Part shown: positions 5,746-9,494 of the stretch, one piece after another | Position numbering within the stretch: position 1 is the first letter of the stretch | Layout: each line of letters begins with the position of its first letter | Source of the DNA: Clostridium sp. CAG:567 | GTDB taxonomy: Bacteria; Bacillota; Clostridia; TANB77; CAG-508 | Assembly: GCA_000437855.1 (NCBI GenBank) | Contig: FR902184.1 | Location: 1-9,494, forward strand | Length of the DNA: 9,494 bases | Direction of reading: 5' to 3' | Made by a program: the position numbers and the translations under genes | Notes under the pieces: generated by a model | Database searches by the model: none | What the model was told of the DNA's origin: nothing | Seen by the model: only the letters and a program-made list of their open reading frames with translations

Positions 5746-7368
5746 TTAATAAATAATAAGTTTATTATTTATTTCATCTAGTGTAGTAATTCCATTTAGT
5801 ACTTTCTTTAGTCCGTCTATTACTAATGGTTTATATCCTAGCTCTAATGCTTTTGCTCTAATTTCCATACTAGAGCCATCTCTAGCAATTAAGTCTCTTA
5901 CTTCATCATCTATGTTTAAAACTTCAAATATTCCTATTCTGTTAAGATATCCACTTTGGTTACATTTTTTACATCCTACTGGTTCATAGGTTTTCTTACC
6001 TTTAAAGTCAAATTTTGTATTATATTTTTCACCAATTTTATTAATAATTTCTTTTTCTTTATCTGTAAAATCTCTTTCTTTTGCACAATATGGGCAAATT
6101 TTTCTAACCAATCTTTGTGATACAGATGTTGCTAAAATACTTGAAATATCATAGTTTGACATTCCCATTTTTCTAAGTCTTGTTATAACTTCTATACTAT
6201 CAATAGTGTGTATTGTTGATAATACATAGTGACCTGTTTGTCCAGCTTGCATTGCTATTTCTGCAGTTTCTCTATCACGAATTTCTCCTACAAGAATAAT
6301 ATCAGGGTCTTGTCTTAAAACTGTTCTTAGAGAACTTGAAAAGCTTGCTTTGGCATCTACTTCTATTTGGTTTAATCCATCTATTCTTATTTCTACTGGG
6401 TCTTCAATTGTTGTTATATTTATTTGTGGTCTATTCAAATAATCAATTATACTGTATAAAGTTGTTGTTTTTCCTTCTCCAGTTGGAGCTGCAACTATTG
6501 TAATACAGTTTTTCTTATTAAAGCTTTTTCTAACTAGTTCTTCATCATTTGGAAATCCTAAGTCAAATATTTGACGTATATCTTCATTTTTCTTTAATAA
6601 TCTTAATACGAATTTTTCTCCATTTACATTTTTTTGTGAAGATACACGAATATTATAGTTAGAGTATTCAAGTATTCTACCATCTTGTGATTCTTGTTTT
6701 TCTTGATGCATATTTGAAATTGCTTTTAATCTTCCTATTATTTGTGCTTGTTTGTCTTTATCTATTTGTGCTGCATCAACTAATTGTCCGTCAATTCTAT
6801 ATCTAACTCTTACAATTTTTTCTAGAGGTTCTATGTGTATATCACTTGCTCTTTTTTCCATTGCAGTTTTTATAATGCTATCAACTAATCCTGAAACATC
6901 CGCATTTATATCAATATTTCCTGCAGATGTTCCTTCTAAAGCTTCTATAATTTTATCAATATTTGTTTCAAATGATATATATTTTTCCATTACTAAACCT
7001 TTATTTAGTAATAAAAGTCTAATAACATCTATTGATCTTTTATTTGATGTATCTGCAAAACATACTTTTATTTTTCCTGATGATATCTCAAAAGGAATTG
7101 CTTTGTATTGTTTTACTAAATCTAATGCTATATATTCTTGCACATCTATTCTAATATCTTTTTCTTGTAAATATATAGCTTTTTCCTCTAATATTTCCCC
7201 AACAGCATTTATCAAAACATGTGAATCACATAATCCTAGTATATTTATAATATCACCAATTTTTTTATTTGGATGTGTTTTTTGATAGTCTAATGCCTTT
7301 TCAATATCAGATTCTGTTACTATTCCTCTTTTTACAAGTTCTATTCCCATTGGTTGTCTTTTTTCCAT
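5746..7368 (-). CDS. pilB: Type IV pilus assembly ATPase PilB (GspE family)
   Basis: PilB is the cytoplasmic extension motor that adds pilin subunits via PilC. Counted from the ATG at 7368 (540 aa): an MshEN-like N-terminal domain (about 8-145; in some relatives this domain binds c-di-GMP), ASDIHIEP near 174-181, Walker A APTGEGKT (294-301), the Asp box IEDPVE (about 322-327), Walker B with Glu362, the His box GHYVLSTIHT (379-388), and a zinc tetracysteine site (Cys425, Cys428, Cys466, Cys469). The open frame extends 18 bp upstream to a TTG at 7386. The ATG is preferred because AAGGAG stands 8 nt before it, and the TTG would place that ribosome-binding site inside the coding region. The start lies about 90 bp after the preceding prepilin gene, the widest gap of the operon apart from the one after the pilin. 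Confidence 0.95.
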   Translation of the reverse strand: MEKRQPMGIELVKRGIVTESDIEKALDYQKTHPNKKIGDIINILGLCDSHVLINAVGEILEEKAIYLQEKDIRIDVQEYIALDLVKQYKAIPFEISSGKIKVCFADTSNKRSIDVIRLLLLNKGLVMEKYISFETNIDKIIEALEGTSAGNIDINADVSGLVDSIIKTAMEKRASDIHIEPLEKIVRVRYRIDGQLVDAAQIDKDKQAQIIGRLKAISNMHQEKQESQDGRILEYSNYNIRVSSQKNVNGEKFVLRLLKKNEDIRQIFDLGFPNDEELVRKSFNKKNCITIVAAPTGEGKTTTLYSIIDYLNRPQINITTIEDPVEIRIDGLNQIEVDAKASFSSSLRTVLRQDPDIILVGEIRDRETAEIAMQAGQTGHYVLSTIHTIDSIEVITRLRKMGMSNYDISSILATSVSQRLVRKICPYCAKERDFTDKEKEIINKIGEKYNTKFDFKGKKTYEPVGCKKCNQSGYLNRIGIFEVLNIDDEVRDLIARDGSSMEIRAKALELGYKPLVIDGLKKVLNGITTLDEINNKLIIY

Positions 7369-7406
7369 CTGTAATTCTCCTTTCAATTTTTCATTAGTTC
7401 ATAATA

Positions 7407-7435
7407 ATTATACTATAAAAATTGTTATTTACATA
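7407..7435 (-). promoter_or_regulatory. Possible internal promoter ahead of pilB
   Basis: A perfect -10 TATAAT lies at 7407-7412 on the minus strand, about 40 bp before the pilB ATG, in the one wide gap within the second half of the operon. At 17-bp spacing the -35 position reads TATGTA, a poor match. AT-rich DNA yields such boxes by chance, so this is only a candidate for separate motor-gene expression. Confidence 0.25.
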
Positions 7436-7459
7436 TATTTTTTTAATATTTACAAAAAC

Positions 7460-7894
7460 TTACCAATATTTTAACACATATTCTATTTGTTTTTGATATG
7501 ACTTTTTCTCAACTCCAATATTTAAGTTTACTTTTATTAAATTTTTAGTCACATTGTTTACAGTATATGTTGCTGGTTCAAATGAAGCTGTTCTTATATT
7601 TTTAGCAATTTTTTTATCATTTCTATATATTGATTCATCTTTATATTCATATTTTGTTCCATCTTCAAAAACTATTGTTGTACCTATTATACTTGCAGCT
7701 TTATTAGCCTTAACATCTTGTATAAAAAACATATTAAATTTATTATATTCTACAACATAATCACTTTGATTTTTTACAAGTTGTATATTAGCAAAAAAAT
7801 GTGAACTCATAACTGCCATAGTACTTATAAGTACTGTAGCAACAGCAATATATATTACAAGTGAAGTTAATGTAACACCTTGTTCAGATTTCAT
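7460..7894 (-). CDS. Minor prepilin with type IV N-terminal methylation-type signal
   Basis: This 144-aa protein starts with a short charged leader ending in Gly6, followed by the hydrophobic helix VTLTSLVIYIAVATVLIS, the class III (type IV prepilin) signal arrangement. Cleavage would fall after Gly6. Mature position 5 is Ser11, where most pilins have Glu; a missing Glu5 is known for some minor, tip-located subunits such as GspK. The rest is a small polar domain with short beta-like stretches, and no cysteine pair is seen. AAGGAG overlaps the stop region of the preceding gene and stands 5 nt before the ATG; the two genes are 9 bp apart and probably translationally coupled. It is likely a minor pilin for priming or tip function, but its exact class cannot be named. 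Confidence 0.8.
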   Translation of the reverse strand: MKSEQGVTLTSLVIYIAVATVLISTMAVMSSHFFANIQLVKNQSDYVVEYNKFNMFFIQDVKANKAASIIGTTIVFEDGTKYEYKDESIYRNDKKIAKNIRTASFEPATYTVNNVTKNLIKVNLNIGVEKKSYQKQIEYVLKYW

Positions 7895-7903
7895 GTTTTC
7901 TCC

Positions 7904-8386
7904 TTACATTTCTCTTATTTTTAATCTATTAATAAGAATGTTTTTCTCTTCTTTGTTAAGTGTGTAACTAATATTTGTACTTACCATTTTTGTATATACA
8001 TCATATTCGTCAGTTGTTATTTCTGCCTCTTCAAAGTTTGCTTGAGTCTTTAAGCCTGATTCCTTAGTAGATTTAGTACTAGTTTTATATTCTGTTACTT
8101 TTATATCAATATTAAATCCACTTGGAATATTAAACATTTCAACAACTTCTGTTGATAAATTTTCAGTAACGTCTTCAAAAGCAATTTTATCTATATACTC
8201 TACTATTTGTACCGCATATAAAGTTGCTACCTCTTGCGCATTACTTTCTGCTTGCATTATAAATATATTTACAATTAGAGTACATATTAACCCTGTAAAT
8301 ATTGAAAATATAGTTATAGCTATTATTAAGTCTTGCATCGTAAAGCCTTTATTAGATTTTAATTTAAAAATATTTTTTTGATTCAT
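7904..8386 (-). CDS. Minor prepilin (PilV/GspI-like)
   Basis: This is a 160-aa prepilin. The 14-residue basic leader ends KSNKG, and cleavage after Gly14 leaves FTMQDLIIAITIFSIFTGLI as the start of the mature helix. Mature position 5 is Asp19, not the usual Glu. The helix is followed by an acidic, Thr- and Glu-rich globular part with no recognisable domain. GAGG stands 5 nt before the ATG, and the gene starts 20 bp after the prepilin peptidase. It is probably incorporated in low copy number into the pilus, or acts in its priming complex, together with the product of 7460-7894. The PilV/GspI likeness rests on the signal region and gene order only. Confidence 0.82.
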   Translation of the reverse strand: MNQKNIFKLKSNKGFTMQDLIIAITIFSIFTGLICTLIVNIFIMQAESNAQEVATLYAVQIVEYIDKIAFEDVTENLSTEVVEMFNIPSGFNIDIKVTEYKTSTKSTKESGLKTQANFEEAEITTDEYDVYTKMVSTNISYTLNKEEKNILINRLKIREM

Positions 8387-8406
8387 CTTTTCCTCTATTT
8401 TATTTT

Positions 8407-9222
8407 TTATAGTCTATAAAAAATGTAAAAATTAGTAATAATTAAACATATAATATTTGTCATGCATAAGTAAAATCCTATTGGAATTTTGCTTGTCTTT
8501 TGCTCTTTTTTAACTGTCTTATTTTTTCTTGAATCTAATTTGTTTAACAGAAGTTGAATAACTATACATGTTAATGTATATGTAATTGTTAAAAATGTAG
8601 TTATTTCATAAGTAAATCCTAGTAATAACATGCAAAGCAGTAAGTTTTCAACTGCATAACCATTTTCTGCTTTTTTTCTTAATATGAATATATCTATTAA
8701 TACTAATATTACAATAATTCCTAAATATATAACATATCTATATATATTAAATTTTTCTTCTACTATATATAGATAAATTATATATAGTGCTTGAACAATA
8801 AAACCAAATAATAATACTGATTTTTGAACTTTAATTTTCTCTTTGTCAATTCCTGCAATTATAACTAAACTTACTAAATAAAATATTCCAAAAACAAAAT
8901 ATACCCATGTATTTATATTTGTTGTAAATAAATTTAATCTTAAAGACACAGCAAATAAAACAAAAATTATACCTGAAGCAATCTCTAATAAAAGATACCT
9001 TGGGCGTATTTTTTGTTTACAATATCTGCACTTTCCTCCTAAAAATATATAGCTAAGAATTGGAATCAAGTCAAAAAAGCCTAGTTTATGATTACAGTTT
9101 GGGCAAAATGAACGTTCATGTGTTATGTCTTTTCCAAGTGGTATACGATATACAGCTAATGTAAAAAAACTTCCAAATAATGTTCCTATAATAAAAATTA
9201 AAGCATATAATATTGTATTCAT
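8407..9222 (-). CDS. pilD: Prepilin peptidase (type 4 prepilin peptidase family, A24) with atypical active site
   Basis: This is an inner-membrane aspartic protease that cleaves prepilin leaders after Gly; the family also often N-methylates the new end. At 271 aa it has the family N-terminus with GSF and YRIP (17-28), a tetracysteine metal site (Cys40, Cys43, Cys65, Cys68), several hydrophobic helices, and IPIGFYL (246-252), matching the conserved C-terminal IPFGPFL segment. The first catalytic aspartate is probably Asp126 (AGIDKEKIKV). The second site, normally GxGD followed by a KLL-type segment, reads GYAVENLLL (188-196), so the usual Asp is absent and the nearest acid is Glu192. The DNA there is uninterrupted, with no sign of a frameshift. 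AGG stands just upstream of the ATG. It follows the probable major pilin gene and precedes two minor prepilins, which are the expected substrates. Confidence 0.88.
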   Translation of the reverse strand: MNTILYALIFIIGTLFGSFFTLAVYRIPLGKDITHERSFCPNCNHKLGFFDLIPILSYIFLGGKCRYCKQKIRPRYLLLEIASGIIFVLFAVSLRLNLFTTNINTWVYFVFGIFYLVSLVIIAGIDKEKIKVQKSVLLFGFIVQALYIIYLYIVEEKFNIYRYVIYLGIIVILVLIDIFILRKKAENGYAVENLLLCMLLLGFTYEITTFLTITYTLTCIVIQLLLNKLDSRKNKTVKKEQKTSKIPIGFYLCMTNIICLIITNFYIFYRL

Positions 9223-9244
9223 ACTTTCCTACCTATAATATAAT

Positions 9245-9276
9245 TTTAGGCATATACATGTATGCATATGCCTAAA
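9245..9276 (-). other. Stem-loop between the probable pilin gene and pilD
   Basis: TTTAGGCATAT (9245-9255) and its perfect complement (9266-9276) form an 11-bp stem with a 10-nt loop, extendable by four pairs past one bulged base. It lies in the 100-bp gap ahead of pilD. On the minus strand the stem is followed by AATTATATTATAG and not by a proper T-run, so full termination is doubtful. It could be a partial terminator, or a stabilising or processing hairpin that keeps pilin mRNA more abundant than the genes after it. Confidence 0.55.
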
Positions 9277-9322
9277 TTATAATTGAATTTTAATTAAATA
9301 TAATTCACTACATTAATTAAAC

Positions 9323-9494
9323 TTATTCAACTCCTGTAACTATACCATTTGCTACAGTAATTGTGTAAGTTTTTTTTGCATCTTTCGCATAAGAAATTGT
9401 TCCTACTAATTTACCATCTGTGAAAGATAATGTAGTTGCTGAAGTTTTTTCCTTCCAAGCATCTGGTAAATAATTCTTAACCATCGTTAAAAGA
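9323..9494 (-). CDS. C-terminal fragment, probable major type IV pilin
   Basis: The last 56 codons of a gene that continues beyond the window are visible, ending at the TAA at 9323-9325. The fragment reads from LLTMVKNYLPDAW to NGIVTGVE. It is rich in Thr, Ser, Gly and Ala with alternating beta-like segments (KLVGTISYA, TYTITVANG), the kind of composition seen in the C-terminal domain of clostridial pilins. The diagnostic N-terminal signal is outside the window, so the call rests on context: it is first in line before the prepilin peptidase and two minor prepilins and is followed by a stem-loop. It could instead be another minor pilin or a secreted protein. Confidence 0.6.
   Translation of the reverse strand, partial: LLTMVKNYLPDAWKEKTSATTLSFTDGKLVGTISYAKDAKKTYTITVANGIVTGVE

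Noticed and set aside
6752..7285. Open frames on the plus strand, such as 6752-7285, 943-1227, 1591-1800 and 7554-7760
   Set aside because: They lie antisense to well-supported genes, have no family resemblance or good ribosome-binding sites, and look like shadows of low-complexity codon use.
7369..7386. TTG start for pilB at 7386, adding six residues
   Set aside because: The AAGGAG ribosome-binding site lies inside these six codons and is correctly spaced for the ATG at 7368.
9276..9281. TATAAT on the minus strand ahead of pilD as a promoter
   Set aside because: It overlaps the stem-loop arm and no recognisable -35 box stands at 16-18 bp. Such hexamers occur by chance in AT-rich DNA.

Overview
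The window is very AT-rich, and every gene I accept lies on the minus strand. The proteins are of the low-GC Firmicutes type: RNase J, a ROK kinase with the zinc motif, and a clostridial-style type IV pilus cluster whose PilB and PilD carry cysteine metal sites. A member of class Clostridia or a close relative fits best. I cannot name the species.

Reading in the direction of transcription (high to low coordinates), the window opens inside the 3' end of a gene that is probably the major pilin (9323-9494). A stem-loop in the 97-bp gap after it is followed by the prepilin peptidase (8407-9222), two minor prepilins (7904-8386 and 7460-7894), the assembly ATPase PilB (5746-7368), the retraction-type ATPase PilT (4595-5722) and the inner-membrane platform PilC (3219-4568). 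Gaps after the peptidase are 9-26 bp except for about 90 bp before pilB. The run ends at a clear intrinsic terminator six bases past pilC. Together these genes would process prepilins, insert them through PilC, and drive extension and retraction. The alignment proteins PilM/N/O are not in the window and may lie upstream.

Below the terminator is a ROK-family sugar kinase or regulator (2267-3154), then RNase J (60-1931), which ends at its own hairpin terminator. The 335-bp gap between these two genes is the least ordinary part of the window. It holds a consensus sigma-A promoter (TTGACA, 17 bp, TATAAT) four bases from the ROK stop, a perfect 16-bp palindrome just past the expected transcription start, and a leader of about 297 nt. 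The leader contains several hairpins, a 15-nt motif repeated 40 nt apart, and a full Shine-Dalgarno sequence with no usable start codon. It looks like an uncharacterised regulatory leader, possibly for autoregulation of RNase J.

Other oddities: the prepilin peptidase lacks the canonical GxGD aspartate, both minor prepilins lack Glu at mature position 5, PilT has altered motifs and extra cysteines, and RNase J carries a charged N-terminal extension of about 75 residues. I see no mobile elements, tRNA, rRNA or CRISPR.
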